In this document: positions 15,463 through 24,465 of the stretch, one piece after another
Position numbering within the stretch: the first letter of the stretch is position 1
Layout: each line of letters begins with the position of its first letter
DNA from: Chloroflexota bacterium
GTDB taxonomy: Bacteria > Chloroflexota > Dehalococcoidia > Tepidiformales > Tepidiformaceae
DNA: 64,000 nt
Assembly (NCBI GenBank): GCA_016234445.1
Contig: JACRBT010000004.1
Span: forward strand, 62,001-126,000
Direction: 5' to 3'
The notes under the pieces: model-generated
Databases searched by the model: none
Told to the model about the DNA's origin: nothing
What the model saw: only the letters and a program-made list of their open reading frames with translations
Translations under genes and position numbers: made by a program

Positions 15463-16548
15463 CTAGCGGGCGGGATCCATCAGGCCCTCGAAGCCGTAGC
15501 GGTTGTGGGGGCCCATCAGGATGATCTCGTAGATGCCGATGCCTTCGCGGTTGCCAGCTTTCACGAGGGAGACGGTCTGGACGTGGAGGTTCTCCATCGG
15601 CTTCTCTTTCGCGAGGTCGTACTGGACGCCGTCGACTTCGTTCGGGCCGACCCACATGCCGTGGCCCCACTTTGGGTCGCCATAGCCGAGGCCCTTCATG
15701 AGGAAGTGGTAGAGCGGCTGGACCGTGATCTCCATGGGTTCGCCGGCGGCCGGCGCGAGCGTTATCTTCCCGCGCTTCAGCCAGCGGGTGCCGGGTTCGA
15801 AGACGAGGTCGTGGTCGACCTCGACCTGCGTTTCCACCGCGTCCGGGTAGAGCGAGAGGATGGAGCCGGCCTGGTGCCAGCGGGAGCCGTCGGAGAGCTC
15901 GGAGACGGTGAAGAGGGTGCAGCGGTCCTCGAAGTTCAGGGGCGCCCAGTTCCAGAAGAACTGTGGAGCTTCGGAAGGTGGGCGGCCGCCCGCGGGTTCG
16001 CCGACGCGGCGGACGCCCCAGGAGTGGTCGCGGCTGCCCCACCAGGTGCCCGTGGAGATGTCGAATTCGCGGCCGTCGACGCTGATCTTCCCCGTCCAGG
16101 AGCCGTGCTGGGTCATCCGGGTGTAGTCCATCATCGTGACGTTGCCGCTGCGGCGGAAGAAGTGGGGCTCCTCCGAGGGGACCGAACGAGCCTCGAAGAC
16201 GATGTCGGCCGTGATGCCGTAGGCGTTGGGTTCGACCACGATGCGGACGCGGCGAAGGGGAACCTGGACCTCGACGCGGATGGGGCCGACGCGGGTGTCC
16301 ATGCGGTCGGGGCCGAGCGCACGCGAACCGCGGACGACGTACTGGCGGCCGTCGAGGACGACGTCGAACGCCGCGTCCATCACCCCGCGATTGGGATAGA
16401 GGCCCATGGCCAGGGCGAAGTAGACCCCGCCATCTCGCCGGTAGCCGTTGTAGAAATAGCGGTCGTAGAAGTTGCGGTCGCTGGTGAAGACGGTGTCGAA
16501 GGTGTAGGGGGTCTGGTGGATGAGGTATTCGTCGGCAGGTGTGAGCAT
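15463..16548 (-). CDS. CrtC/AttH lipocalin-like protein
   Basis: Start set at ATG 16548, 7 bases after a TAGTAT -10 box; the frame is open to 16584. The protein has 361 aa, almost entirely predicted beta strand with many Trp, Tyr and charged residues, e.g. DRYFYNGYRRDGGVYFALAM, DISTGTWWGSRDHSWGVR and FFWNWAPLNF. The paired W-G-x-R-D-H-S-W-G-V-R segment is characteristic of two-domain lipocalin-like proteins related to hydroxyneurosporene hydratase (CrtC) and AttH. No signal peptide. Possible roles are binding or hydrating a lipid or terpenoid. Neighbouring genes give no pathway. Confidence 0.7.
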   Translation of the reverse strand: MLTPADEYLIHQTPYTFDTVFTSDRNFYDRYFYNGYRRDGGVYFALAMGLYPNRGVMDAAFDVVLDGRQYVVRGSRALGPDRMDTRVGPIRVEVQVPLRRVRIVVEPNAYGITADIVFEARSVPSEEPHFFRRSGNVTMMDYTRMTQHGSWTGKISVDGREFDISTGTWWGSRDHSWGVRRVGEPAGGRPPSEAPQFFWNWAPLNFEDRCTLFTVSELSDGSRWHQAGSILSLYPDAVETQVEVDHDLVFEPGTRWLKRGKITLAPAAGEPMEITVQPLYHFLMKGLGYGDPKWGHGMWVGPNEVDGVQYDLAKEKPMENLHVQTVSLVKAGNREGIGIYEIILMGPHNRYGFEGLMDPAR

Positions 16549-16589
16549 GGGGCGAATACTACCCCCGCCGGGCCAACGTTTCACCCGTG

Positions 16590-17915
16590 CTAACCATTCT
16601 TGAGCAGATCGAGGATGACCGCGTAGGCGAGGTCGCCGACAAGGTCGAGTTCGGAGGCGGACATGTCGGAAGCAACGTCGAGGGGCGAGTGGATGGTGCC
16701 GAAGTCGCCGGAGGAGAAGTAGACGACGGGGACGCCTGCGCTGGTGAAGCTCTGGTGGTCGCTGCCGGTGTTCGCGGGCAGGCTTGAAGCGCGAGCAGAG
16801 ATGCCGGCCTGCTCCGCGATGCGAAGGGCCCGTGCCTTCATCTCGTTCGTGCCGATGACCTCGACTTCCTTCCCGATCCCGGTCACGTCGAGGTTGACCA
16901 TGTAGGCGGGAAGCGCCTTCTCCGCGGTCAGGCGGTCGGCGAACGCTTTGCTCCCGAAGAGCCCGGATTCCTCGGCCCCGAAGGTGACGAAGCAGAGTCC
17001 GGCGTCGAGGCCGTCGGCGGCGAAGGCGCGCGCGAGCTCGATGACGTTGGCCGAACCGCTGGCGTTGTCGTTGGCCCCGGGAGCGTCGGGCACGGTGTCG
17101 TGGTGGCCGCCAACGACGACCTCACAGGTCTTCGTCCCCGGGGCGCGGGCGATGACGTTGACGGACTCGCTGCGGTCCCGCGGCTGCGCCTCGATGGAAA
17201 TAGCCTTGCCCGACGTGGCGGCTGCTCGCAGGGCAGCGCCGGCTTCCTGCGGGACAGCGACGACGACCTCCGCGACGTCCTTGCCGAGGTTTCCGCTGAA
17301 CGACCCGGCCTGGTTGTTGACGATGATGAGGCCGAGTGCCCCGGCGGCGGTGACGTTGTCGTACTTCTCGCTGAAACGGAGGGTTCCGCGGTCGGCGATG
17401 GCGATCTTGCCGGCGAGGGAGCGGCCGGCGATGCCGGATGCATCGGCCAGGCCGACGTAGACGCCGGGCGCGGACACAGTCCCGGAACCGCTTCCGGCGA
17501 GCGTCATCGCCTCGAGCGACGTGCCGCCGGCGACCTGGACCGTCGCCGGCGTGAAGCGATCACCCTCGAAGGTGAACTGCATGACTTCCACCTCGTAGCC
17601 GCTCGAACGGAACTGGCCGGAGATGTAGGCCACGGCGGCATCTTCGCCCCGGGTACCGGAAACACGGGGGCCGATGGTGCTGGAGAGGGCGACGACATGG
17701 GCGAGGGCGCGCTGGCCGTCGTGTTCGGCGGGGCCTGTCGCCACCTGGGGTGTGGGCGCCCCGGGCGTCGCTGCGGTCGCCGGCGTGGCGGTGGTCGCGG
17801 CGGCAGTGCGGGCGTCGCTGGCCGAGACGGTGGGATCGCTGGCGCCACCCGCACTGCCGCCGCAAGACGCGAACAGAACGGCGACGGCGAGGAGCAGCGG
17901 GAAAGCGGGCTTCAT
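16590..17915 (-). CDS. M28-family metallopeptidase lipoprotein with PA domain
   Basis: 441 aa. The signal FPLLLAVAVLFASCGG carries a lipobox cysteine at about residue 18, followed by a Thr/Ala/Pro linker. Residues 130-250 match a PA (protease-associated) insert, GVYVGLADASGIAGRSLAGK, then IIVNNQAG. The M28 zinc site follows: GGHHDTVPDAPGANDNASGS (His and Asp), FGAEESGLFGSKAF (general-base Glu and ligand Glu), VNLDVTG and GSDHQSF (final His). It is an outward-facing aminopeptidase or carboxypeptidase anchored by lipid, probably for nutrient peptides. Confidence 0.92.
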   Translation of the reverse strand: MKPAFPLLLAVAVLFASCGGSAGGASDPTVSASDARTAAATTATPATAATPGAPTPQVATGPAEHDGQRALAHVVALSSTIGPRVSGTRGEDAAVAYISGQFRSSGYEVEVMQFTFEGDRFTPATVQVAGGTSLEAMTLAGSGSGTVSAPGVYVGLADASGIAGRSLAGKIAIADRGTLRFSEKYDNVTAAGALGLIIVNNQAGSFSGNLGKDVAEVVVAVPQEAGAALRAAATSGKAISIEAQPRDRSESVNVIARAPGTKTCEVVVGGHHDTVPDAPGANDNASGSANVIELARAFAADGLDAGLCFVTFGAEESGLFGSKAFADRLTAEKALPAYMVNLDVTGIGKEVEVIGTNEMKARALRIAEQAGISARASSLPANTGSDHQSFTSAGVPVVYFSSGDFGTIHSPLDVASDMSASELDLVGDLAYAVILDLLKNG

Positions 17916-17959
17916 GGCGCCGACCGTAGACCGCGGGCCGTAAAGAGGGTGAAAACGGG

Positions 17960-18370
17960 TCAGCGCCGGAACCGCTTCTTCAGGCGATCGAAGGCGCTTT
18001 CGCTGGCGGGCGCGTATTCGATGTAGCGGTCGCGCCAGAACACGCCCTTCGGCTGGGGCTTCGCGGATGGAGCCCGGAAGAACGACGAGACGAACGCCCC
18101 AAGGAAGACGACGACCCCGGCGAACGAGAGCCAGATCGCCGGCGACCAGAAGCTGGCGGCGACGAGCCCCAAGAGCATAATGCCGGCCCCGGCGAAGAGA
18201 AGCCCGGCCGGGGAGAGGTGGATGGACGGCAGCGTGAGGGCCAACCGCGGGCGGCGCTTGCGCCGGGAGGCGAGGGAAATCGGGGCGCGGCCATCCTGTT
18301 TCGCGGGCGGCGCGTCCCCGTCCAGCTTGGCGAGGATCTCTTCGATCTCACGTTCCACGCGGTCGGCCAT
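17960..18370 (-). CDS. Small membrane protein of unknown function
   Basis: 136 aa. A charged N-terminal half (EREIEEILAKLDG, then RRKRRPRL) precedes two hydrophobic segments, AGLLFAGAGIMLLGLVAASF and IWLSFAGVVVFLGAFVSSFF (about residues 53-97). A basic tail ends FDRLKKRFRR. I recognise no family. The two-helix hairpin with cytoplasmic termini suggests an inner-membrane accessory protein. It is divergent from the zinc-ribbon gene at 18518, and the ATG lacks a ribosome-binding site. Confidence 0.7.
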   Translation of the reverse strand: MADRVEREIEEILAKLDGDAPPAKQDGRAPISLASRRKRRPRLALTLPSIHLSPAGLLFAGAGIMLLGLVAASFWSPAIWLSFAGVVVFLGAFVSSFFRAPSAKPQPKGVFWRDRYIEYAPASESAFDRLKKRFRR

Positions 18371-18517
18371 GGTTCCACGTTAGACCAATCTGCAGGGATC
18401 GTCGATGGGCCTTCGTTACCGGGCGTTTCCAGCGTCAGTGGCAGGGGGCACGGCTCCCGCCGAACGCGATTCACCGCTACGATGGCGGCACGACATCACC
18501 GCGGAGACTGCCCGGAC

Positions 18518-19162
18518 ATGAGCACCGCCATCGAGTTCACCGGCAACTACGAAGACCTCTCGACTGCGATGGGGTTCCAATTCAAGTTCAACTGCGAACG
18601 GTGCAGCAACGGCTCCATGAGCAGCTACCAGCAGAACAAGCTCGGCGTCGCCGGCGGCCTCCTCCGCGGGGCCTCGAACTTCCTCGGCGGGGCCCTCAGC
18701 CGCGGCGCCGACTCGGCCTACGAGGTCCAGCAGGCGGTGGGCGGGAAGGCCCACGACGCCGCCCTCCGCAAGGCCGTCGAGGAGATCAAGCCGCTCTTCA
18801 AGCAGTGCCGCAACTGCGGCAACTGGCTCTGCGAGCAGGTCTGCTGGAACCGGTCCGCGAACATGTGCAAGGCGTGCGCGCCGGTGGCGGAAGAGGTCGA
18901 AACCCGCGTCCGGGCCCAGTTCGTCGAAACGCAGGTGAACAACGACCAGTTCCTCGAGGAGAACATCCGGATGAGCGAGAAGGGCAAGGAGGTCGCCCGG
19001 AACTGCGAGTCCTGCGGCGCCGAGACGATGGGGAAGAAGTTCTGCCCCGGGTGCGGCAAGCCAACGGCTGTCGCGGCGGCGGCGTTCTGTGGCCAGTGCG
19101 GGGCGAAGTCGGCCCCGGGGGCGAAGTTCTGCGGCGAATGCGGAGCCCCGCTGGCAGGCTGA
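18518..19162 (+). CDS. Zinc-ribbon protein
   Basis: 214 aa. The N-terminus has a C-x2-C pair, FNCERCSNGS, followed by a Gly/Ala-rich segment, LLRGASNFLGGALSRGADSA. In the middle comes a ribbon-like CRNCGNWLCEQVCW with a later CKAC. The C-terminus carries two classic double zinc ribbons, CESCGAETMGKKFCPGCGKP and FCGQCGAKSAPGAKFCGECG. All cysteine pairs are intact. Such proteins are cytoplasmic scaffolds or nucleic-acid or protein binders, but the role is unknown. A TACGAT -10-like box lies about 35 bases upstream. Confidence 0.75.
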   Translation: MSTAIEFTGNYEDLSTAMGFQFKFNCERCSNGSMSSYQQNKLGVAGGLLRGASNFLGGALSRGADSAYEVQQAVGGKAHDAALRKAVEEIKPLFKQCRNCGNWLCEQVCWNRSANMCKACAPVAEEVETRVRAQFVETQVNNDQFLEENIRMSEKGKEVARNCESCGAETMGKKFCPGCGKPTAVAAAAFCGQCGAKSAPGAKFCGECGAPLAG

Positions 19163-19255
19163 TCTCCGGTGCCAGGCTGACGGTCCCGGCCCGGGCGTGG
19201 AGTCTCCGGGGAGCTTCCCGTAGGATGCAGCAACCGCCCCCGAAGGATTGTGACG

Positions 19256-20020
19256 ATGGACCAGGACAGGCTCTTTGACCTCACCGGGAAGGTGGCCCTC
19301 GTGACCGGCGGGAGCCGGGGCCTCGGCCGGGAGATGGTGCTCGCCTTCGCCCGCGCAGGGGCCGACGTCGTCATCGCCAGCCGGAAGCTGGATTCGTGCG
19401 AAGAACTGGCGGACGAAGTGCGCCGCGAGACCGGCCGGAAAGCGCTGGCCGTCTCCTGCCACGTCGGCGACTGGGGACAGGTGGAACAGCTTGCAGAGGC
19501 GGCCTACGCCCACTTCGGCCACGTCGACGTGCTCGTGAACAACGCCGGGATGTCGCCCATCTATGACCGGGTGGTGGACGTCACCGAGGCGCTCTACGAC
19601 AAGGTGCTCGACGTGAACATGAAGGGGGCCTTCCGGCTGACATCGGTCGTCGGCACGCGGATGGCGGATGGCGCCGGCGGGTCGATCATCATGGTTTCCA
19701 GCACCGCGTCCGAGCGTCCGAAGGCCAACATCATCCCCTACGCCGCGGCCAAGGCCGGCCTGAACGCGATGACCATCGGGTTCGCCGACGCGTTCGCTCC
19801 GAAGGTGCGGGTAAACTGCATCATCCCGGGACCGTTCCTGACGGACATCTCGAAGGCGTGGGACATAGAGGCGTTCAACGAACGCGCCCGGACGACGATC
19901 CCGCTGCACCGCGGCGGGCGGCCGGACGAGATCGTCGGGGCGGCGTTGTATTTCGCCTCCGAGGCATCGAGCTACACCACCGGCGCGCTCCTGACCGTGG
20001 CCGGCGGGAGCGGGATCTAG
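19256..20020 (+). CDS. SDR-family oxidoreductase
   Basis: ATG 19256 with GAAGGA upstream, 254 aa; GTG 19250 is the alternative. Classical SDR features: the coenzyme site TGGSRGLGREM (T-G-x3-G-x-G), NNAGMS, catalytic Ser in MVSSTAS, and Y-x3-K in YAAAKAG. An Arg in VIASRK after beta-2 suggests NADP use. It could act as a 3-oxoacyl reductase or a beta-hydroxyacyl-CoA dehydrogenase. It is followed by an acyl-CoA dehydrogenase in the same direction, which favours a role in acyl-CoA metabolism. Confidence 0.9.
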   Translation: MDQDRLFDLTGKVALVTGGSRGLGREMVLAFARAGADVVIASRKLDSCEELADEVRRETGRKALAVSCHVGDWGQVEQLAEAAYAHFGHVDVLVNNAGMSPIYDRVVDVTEALYDKVLDVNMKGAFRLTSVVGTRMADGAGGSIIMVSSTASERPKANIIPYAAAKAGLNAMTIGFADAFAPKVRVNCIIPGPFLTDISKAWDIEAFNERARTTIPLHRGGRPDEIVGAALYFASEASSYTTGALLTVAGGSGI

Positions 20021-20083
20021 CCAACAGCGCACCACCTCGCGGGCGGGCACGGCCCTTCGCGACCAGAGAAAGGACGAACACCA

Positions 20084-21313
20084 ATGGCAGTCGATTTCGA
20101 AGTCCCGGCAGAGGCGAAGGAAGTGCGCGAACGCGTGCGGAAGTTCGTCCAGGAGCACTGCGTGCCGGCGGAGGAAGAGCTCCTGCACCGGCCCTACAAG
20201 GACGTCCTCGGCGACCTCCGGGCAAAGGCCCGCGCGCAGGGGCTCTGGTGCCCGTTCATCCCGAAGGAGTACGGCGGGATGGGGCTTGGGCCACTGGCGA
20301 ACGCGCTGGTCCAGATGGAACTCGGCGAAAGCCACCTGGGCGCGCTCGCGCTCAACACCCAGGGGCCGGACGACGCGACGATGCTGACGCTCCTCATCCA
20401 CGGCACGCCGTTCCAGAAGGAGAAGTACCTCAAGCCGCTCCTCAACGGGGACAAGCGCATCTGCTATTCGATGACGGAGAAGGCCGCCGGCGCCGACGCC
20501 ACCGGCATGCAGACGCGCGCGGTCCGCGACGGCGACAACTGGGTCATCAATGGCGAGAAGTGGTTCAGCAGCGCGGCGAGTGTGGCCGACATCGCTGTCG
20601 TCATGGCGAAGACCGACCCCGAGGCGCCGCGCCACAAGCAGTTCAGCACGTTCATCGTGGAGCTCCCGAACCCGGGCTACCAGATCCAGCGCGACATCAA
20701 GACCATGGCGGTGGAAGGCGCGCTCAGCCACGTCCTCGGCGGCGGGCACTCGGAGGTCCTCATCCAGGACCTGGTCGTCCCCAACGAGAACCTGCTCGGC
20801 GGGCAGGGCGAGGGCTTCAACATGGGCCAGCACCGGCTCGCCTACGGGCGCCTTCGCCACGGCATGCACAACGTCGCGATGGCACAGCGGGCGCTCGACA
20901 TGGCGGCCAAGCACGTCATCGGGCGGTCGACGTTCGGGCAGCCGCTCGCGAACCGCCAGGGCGTCCAGTGGATGCTGGCGGACTGCGCGAGCGAGCTCTA
21001 CATGGCGCGGTTGATGCTCCTCCACATCGCCTACAAGGCGGAGAAGGGGATGGACCTGCGGCAGGAGAACTCGATCGCGAAGGTGTTCCTGGCGCACATG
21101 GTCCACAAGGTGGTGGACACGTCGCTCCAGCTCCACGGGGCGCTCGGGTACAGCCAGGACACGCCGCTCGCCCGCTGGTACACGCAGATCCGCTCGCAGC
21201 GGCTCGTGGACGGGCCAGACGAGGTGCACCGCTGGACGGTTGGCCGCAACGTGATCAAGGCCTACCAGCAGTTCGGGACAACGGCATCTGCCTGCGGTGG
21301 GGACCTGGTCTAA
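20084..21313 (+). CDS. Acyl-CoA dehydrogenase
   Basis: 409 aa with AAAGGA upstream. Three-domain ACAD layout: helical N-domain; the FAD/substrate-binding beta domain with CYSMTEKAAGADATGMQTRA (the family's Y-x-x-T-E-x-x-A/G-S/A-D) and VINGEKWFSSAA; and the C-terminal helical domain RSTFGQPLANRQGVQWMLAD, ending LHGALGYSQDTPLARWYTQI, then RLVDGPDEVHR. The usual catalytic Glu position (as in medium-chain enzymes) is not obvious; DGPDEVHR is present as in many acyl-CoA dehydrogenase-like proteins. It uses FAD to form the 2,3-enoyl-CoA. Probably co-transcribed with the SDR. Confidence 0.93.
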   Translation: MAVDFEVPAEAKEVRERVRKFVQEHCVPAEEELLHRPYKDVLGDLRAKARAQGLWCPFIPKEYGGMGLGPLANALVQMELGESHLGALALNTQGPDDATMLTLLIHGTPFQKEKYLKPLLNGDKRICYSMTEKAAGADATGMQTRAVRDGDNWVINGEKWFSSAASVADIAVVMAKTDPEAPRHKQFSTFIVELPNPGYQIQRDIKTMAVEGALSHVLGGGHSEVLIQDLVVPNENLLGGQGEGFNMGQHRLAYGRLRHGMHNVAMAQRALDMAAKHVIGRSTFGQPLANRQGVQWMLADCASELYMARLMLLHIAYKAEKGMDLRQENSIAKVFLAHMVHKVVDTSLQLHGALGYSQDTPLARWYTQIRSQRLVDGPDEVHRWTVGRNVIKAYQQFGTTASACGGDLV

Positions 21314-21321
21314 CCGCGGGA

Positions 21322-21369
21322 CCCTCACCCCCCGGCCCCCTGCTCCCACTTCGTGGGCGAGGGGGAGCG
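21322..21369 (+). repeat. CCCTCACC-type dispersed hairpin element
   Basis: Begins CCCTCACCCCCCGGCCCCCT and folds as CCCCCT...CCCAC TTC GTGGG...GAGGGGG. It lies 9 bases after the acyl-CoA dehydrogenase stop. It is one of four near-identical copies in the window and the only one with CCCACTTCGTGGG; the compensating change keeps the stem paired. Confidence 0.8.
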
Positions 21370-21496
21370 CGCGCCAGGCCTGTCGGGACTCACCGGCCAG
21401 CACCCCTCGCCACGTGGTGGCGGCTCTGGTTCCGTGTTTGTGCCGCGCCCGGGGGCCGCGTAGCCTTGGCTCATCTTTCCAGGTGAGGGCTCAAGC

Positions 21497-21892
21497 ATGT
21501 TCAAGGGCGTGGACCATGTGGTTATCGCGGTGAAGGATCTCGACGCCGCCGTTGGGCGGTACGAAACCATCTACGGGACGGCCGCGAGCGAGCGGAATGA
21601 GGTGCCCGCCGCGGGCATGAAGATGGCCTTCTTCCGCTTCGGCGACTCCTACATCGAGCTCGTGTCGAACCTCGGCGACCAGGGACCCATCGCCAAGCGG
21701 TTGGCCGACCTGGGCGAAGGCGTCCACCTCGTAGCGATGAAGGTGGACGACCTCGACAAGACCCTCGCCGAGCTTCGCGACAAGGGCATCCGGCTGGTGG
21801 GCGACCCCGGCCCCGGAAACCCCGTCAAGGGGCAGGTGTTCATCCACCCGTCGGTGACCGGCGGGGTCCTGACGCAGCTCGTCCAGCGGTAG
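21497..21892 (+). CDS. VOC-family protein, methylmalonyl-CoA epimerase-like
   Basis: 131 aa. Two beta-alpha-beta-beta-beta units: FKGVDHVVIAVKDLDAAVGR to YIELVSNLGDQGPIAKRLAD, and GEGVHLVAMKVDDLDKTLAE to HPSVTGGVLTQLVQ. The metal ligands expected of the epimerase are present (His of DHVV, Glu of YIEL, His of GVHLVA), as is the C-terminal HPx3-GGVL. It would racemise methylmalonyl-CoA, in keeping with the B12 adenosyltransferase at 14098. Other VOC functions such as glyoxalase are possible. GGTGAGG precedes the ATG. Confidence 0.8.
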   Translation: MFKGVDHVVIAVKDLDAAVGRYETIYGTAASERNEVPAAGMKMAFFRFGDSYIELVSNLGDQGPIAKRLADLGEGVHLVAMKVDDLDKTLAELRDKGIRLVGDPGPGNPVKGQVFIHPSVTGGVLTQLVQR

Positions 21893-21928
21893 CAGGGCCG
21901 GCCCCGGAGCGAGTATGTTGGCCTGACG

Positions 21929-23242
21929 ATGTACCGGGCCGCAGCCGCATTGCTGGCTTTCGCCGCCGTGCTCTTCGCCTCCACGGGATGTTCGAACGAC
22001 GCGCCGGATGGGGCTGTCCACGTCGTGACGGCGGACGGCGAGATCAACCCGGTGATGGAGCGATTCCTTGACCGCGCCATCGGGCGGGCCGAGGACAACG
22101 GCGCGCTCCTCGTCGTCATCGAGCTGGACACGCCCGGCGGGCTGAGCTCGTCCATGCGCGAAATCGTCCAGCGGATGGAGCGCAGCACCGTGCCGATCGC
22201 GGTCTACGTCTACCCCGCCGGCGGGCGGGCGGCGAGCGCGGGGACGTTCATCACGATGGCGGGCAACATCGCGGCGATGGCGCCGAACACGTCGATTGGC
22301 GCTGCGGCGGCCATCAACAGCGACGGCAGCGACATCGGTGGGACGCTCGGCAAGAAGGTGGAGAACGACTCCGTCGCCTTCATTCGCGGGATCGCCGAGC
22401 TCCGCGGCCGGAACGCGGACTGGGCCGAGCAGGCCGTGCGGGAAGCCGTGGCCGTGGACCAGTCGAAGGCAGTGGAGCTGGGAGTGGTGGACTTCGTCGC
22501 GAATGACCTCGCAGACCTGCTGAAGAAGTCGGACGGGCGGACGCTCGAACTGCGGCCGGGGACGAGCGTCACGCTTTCGGGCCTGTCCGAGGCGGGCCGC
22601 GTGAACACGAAGATGACGGCCTGGGAGCACTTCGTCGGGTTCTTCGCCGACCCGACCGTGGCCTCGCTCTTGATCTCCCTCGGCTTCATGGCGCTCCTCA
22701 TCGAGCTGTGGAACCCCGGGCTCATCGTGCCCGGGACGGCGGGGGTGATAGCGATCACACTCGGGTTCCTGGGGTTCGACGTCTTGCCGGTAGACACGGC
22801 GGGACTCGTCCTCATCCTCCTGGGGCTGGCGATGATCGCCATGGAACTGTTCGTGCCGGGCGGGATCCTCGGGGCCAGTGGCACCGTCGCCCTCATCCTC
22901 GGGGCCGTCATCGCCTTCCGCGACACCCCCTCCGACCTTCGCCCGCCGGAGTGGTTGCTCGCCGTGATCGCGGTCGTCATGCTCGGGGGCTTCGGGACGA
23001 TGACGTTCGCGGTGGCGCGGCTGCGAGGGCCGGGCTACCTGACGGGGCCGGCCGCGCTGGTGGGCCAGATCGCCGTGGCCGGGGTTGAGATGGCACCCAC
23101 CGGCTGGGTGCAGGTGAACGGCGAACGCTGGCAAGCCCGGCTCGAAGGCGACGCCACAGCGGCCGCTGGGGCCAGCCTTCGTGTCACCCGGACGGACGGT
23201 CAGCAGCTCTGGGTGAGGGCCGAAGGGGATGAGGGGCACTGA
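21929..23242 (+). CDS. NfeD-family membrane serine protease
   Basis: 437 aa. The N-terminal signal has a possible lipid Cys, LLAFAAVLFASTGC. A ClpP-like protease domain follows with ELDTPGGLSSSMREIVQRM, YVYPAGGRAASAGTFITMAG (nucleophile Ser) and MAPNTSIGAAAAI, then VREAVAVDQSKAVELGVVD (the catalytic Lys of this family). Four or five transmembrane helices occupy about 235-355, and the C-terminus (365-437) is an OB-fold NfeD domain with GQIAVAGVEMAPTGWVQVNG. Such proteases clip stomatin-like partners, but no stomatin gene is adjacent. TATGTT ends 9 bases before the ATG. Confidence 0.93.
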   Translation: MYRAAAALLAFAAVLFASTGCSNDAPDGAVHVVTADGEINPVMERFLDRAIGRAEDNGALLVVIELDTPGGLSSSMREIVQRMERSTVPIAVYVYPAGGRAASAGTFITMAGNIAAMAPNTSIGAAAAINSDGSDIGGTLGKKVENDSVAFIRGIAELRGRNADWAEQAVREAVAVDQSKAVELGVVDFVANDLADLLKKSDGRTLELRPGTSVTLSGLSEAGRVNTKMTAWEHFVGFFADPTVASLLISLGFMALLIELWNPGLIVPGTAGVIAITLGFLGFDVLPVDTAGLVLILLGLAMIAMELFVPGGILGASGTVALILGAVIAFRDTPSDLRPPEWLLAVIAVVMLGGFGTMTFAVARLRGPGYLTGPAALVGQIAVAGVEMAPTGWVQVNGERWQARLEGDATAAAGASLRVTRTDGQQLWVRAEGDEGH

Positions 23243-23283
23243 GGCGAGTCCGGCGGCCACAGCGGGTTCGTCGCCGGGGGATG

Positions 23284-23388
23284 TATGCTGGAGGGAGCCT
23301 GCCTCTGCATACGCTCCTCCCGATGTAGACACAGGGCAGTCGGTCCCGGGAGGGCGTCCCCGGCCGTTTGCCGGGTTGCAGCAGGAGA
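23284..23388 (+). promoter_or_regulatory. Promoter and structured leader of the RRM gene
   Basis: A TATGCT -10 box (23284-23289) predicts a start near 23296 and a leader of about 100 bases. Within it, bases 23359-23364 (CCCGGC) pair with 23370-23375 (GCCGGG) just upstream of the ribosome-binding AGGAGA (23383-23388). Long structured leaders are common on cold-induced RNA-binding protein genes, so folding may control translation here. Confidence 0.4.
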
Positions 23389-23394
23389 CAGATC

Positions 23395-23691
23395 TTGGCA
23401 AGCAAGCTTTACGTTGGCGGTCTTTCGTACGACACGACGGATGACACACTCAGGGCGCTCTTCGAGACGATCGGCGTTGTAGAATCGGCTGCGGTGGCGA
23501 AGGATCGCGACTCCGGCCGGGCGCGGGGCTTCGGCTTCGTGGAAATGGCGACCGGCGCCGAGGCGAGCAAGGCGATCAGCGACCTGAACGGCAAGGAGCT
23601 CGATGGGCGGACGATCACCGTCGACAAGGCGAACCCACCGCAGCAACGGGGTGGCGGGAGCTATGGCGGGCGCCGGGACAGCCGCCGCTAG
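23395..23691 (+). CDS. RRM-domain RNA-binding protein
   Basis: TTG 23395, 6 bases after AGGAGA, gives 98 aa; no ATG fits. RNP-2 is KLYVGGL (residues 4-10) and RNP-1 is RGFGFVEM (about 42-49), with the full beta-alpha-beta-beta-alpha-beta RRM between residues 4 and 80. The short tail, PPQQRGGGSYGGRRDSRR, is Gly/Arg rich, as in cyanobacterial and Chloroflexi Rbp proteins. These bind single-stranded RNA and are typically induced by cold. Confidence 0.93.
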   Translation: MASKLYVGGLSYDTTDDTLRALFETIGVVESAAVAKDRDSGRARGFGFVEMATGAEASKAISDLNGKELDGRTITVDKANPPQQRGGGSYGGRRDSRR

Positions 23692-23742
23692 GCGCGCGAA
23701 CGTGGCCCCACTTCGACAACGCGGGCGGGAGCGAGCGCTGTG

Positions 23743-24465
23743 ATGCGGCTCGCGTCCTTCCCGTTCCGGCCCATCTCCTGGCTCTGGCGGCGCTTCGGCC
23801 GTAGCCCCGAGAAGGAAGCTTCGGCGTCGTCGTGGCCGCGATGGCGGGCGGTGCGATGGCTCCGCGCGGCGCTGATCCGGGGGGTTGGGGTACCGATCTT
23901 GCGGGTGCTCTACCACGTCGAGGTCCGGGGCAGGGAGCACTTCCGGGAGGTGACCGGCCCCTGCCTGGTGGTCAGCAACCACAACATGCACCTCGACTGG
24001 GCGATGCTGCTTTCGGCGATGCCGGGGCGATTCCGGCGGCGGGTGATGGTGGGCGCGGCGTCGCGGGACATCTACGGCAACCGGGTGCGCGGGTTCGGCG
24101 CCAGCCTCGTGGGGAACGCGTTCCCGCTGGCGAAAGAGGGAAGCGGCATCCGCGAAAGCCTGGAGTTCGTCACGGCAATGCTGGCCGAGGGCTGGAACGT
24201 GATGATCTACCCCGAAGGCAAGCTCACGACGGGCGGGGAGATGCAGCCCTTCCTCCCCGGGATCGGCTGGTTGGCGGTCCGGGCGGGCGTCGAGATCCTG
24301 CCGATGCGCGTGGACTTGCTCCGCCCAGGCTTTCGGGACGGGCGCTGGATCCCGTTCCCGCGGGGGCGCGTGAGGGTCCATGTCGGCGCGCCGGTGAGGG
24401 TGGAACGCGGCACGAGCTACGCGGAGGTGGCGGCGGCGATGGAGCGGGCGGTGCGCGAGGCCTGA
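23743..24465 (+). CDS. 1-acyl-glycerol-3-phosphate acyltransferase-like (PlsC family)
   Basis: 240 aa from ATG 23743 (GTG 23740 adds one residue). Acyltransferase block I is SNHNMHLDWAML (His and Asp of the NHx4D type, about residues 86-96). Block III is MIYPEGKLTTGGEMQPFLPG, and block IV is a hydrophobic ILPMRV segment. A hydrophobic amphipathic region, LRAALIRGVGVPILRVLYHV, precedes block I and likely docks it to the inner membrane. It would acylate lysophosphatidate or a related lyso-lipid. Confidence 0.87.
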   Translation: MRLASFPFRPISWLWRRFGRSPEKEASASSWPRWRAVRWLRAALIRGVGVPILRVLYHVEVRGREHFREVTGPCLVVSNHNMHLDWAMLLSAMPGRFRRRVMVGAASRDIYGNRVRGFGASLVGNAFPLAKEGSGIRESLEFVTAMLAEGWNVMIYPEGKLTTGGEMQPFLPGIGWLAVRAGVEILPMRVDLLRPGFRDGRWIPFPRGRVRVHVGAPVRVERGTSYAEVAAAMERAVREA

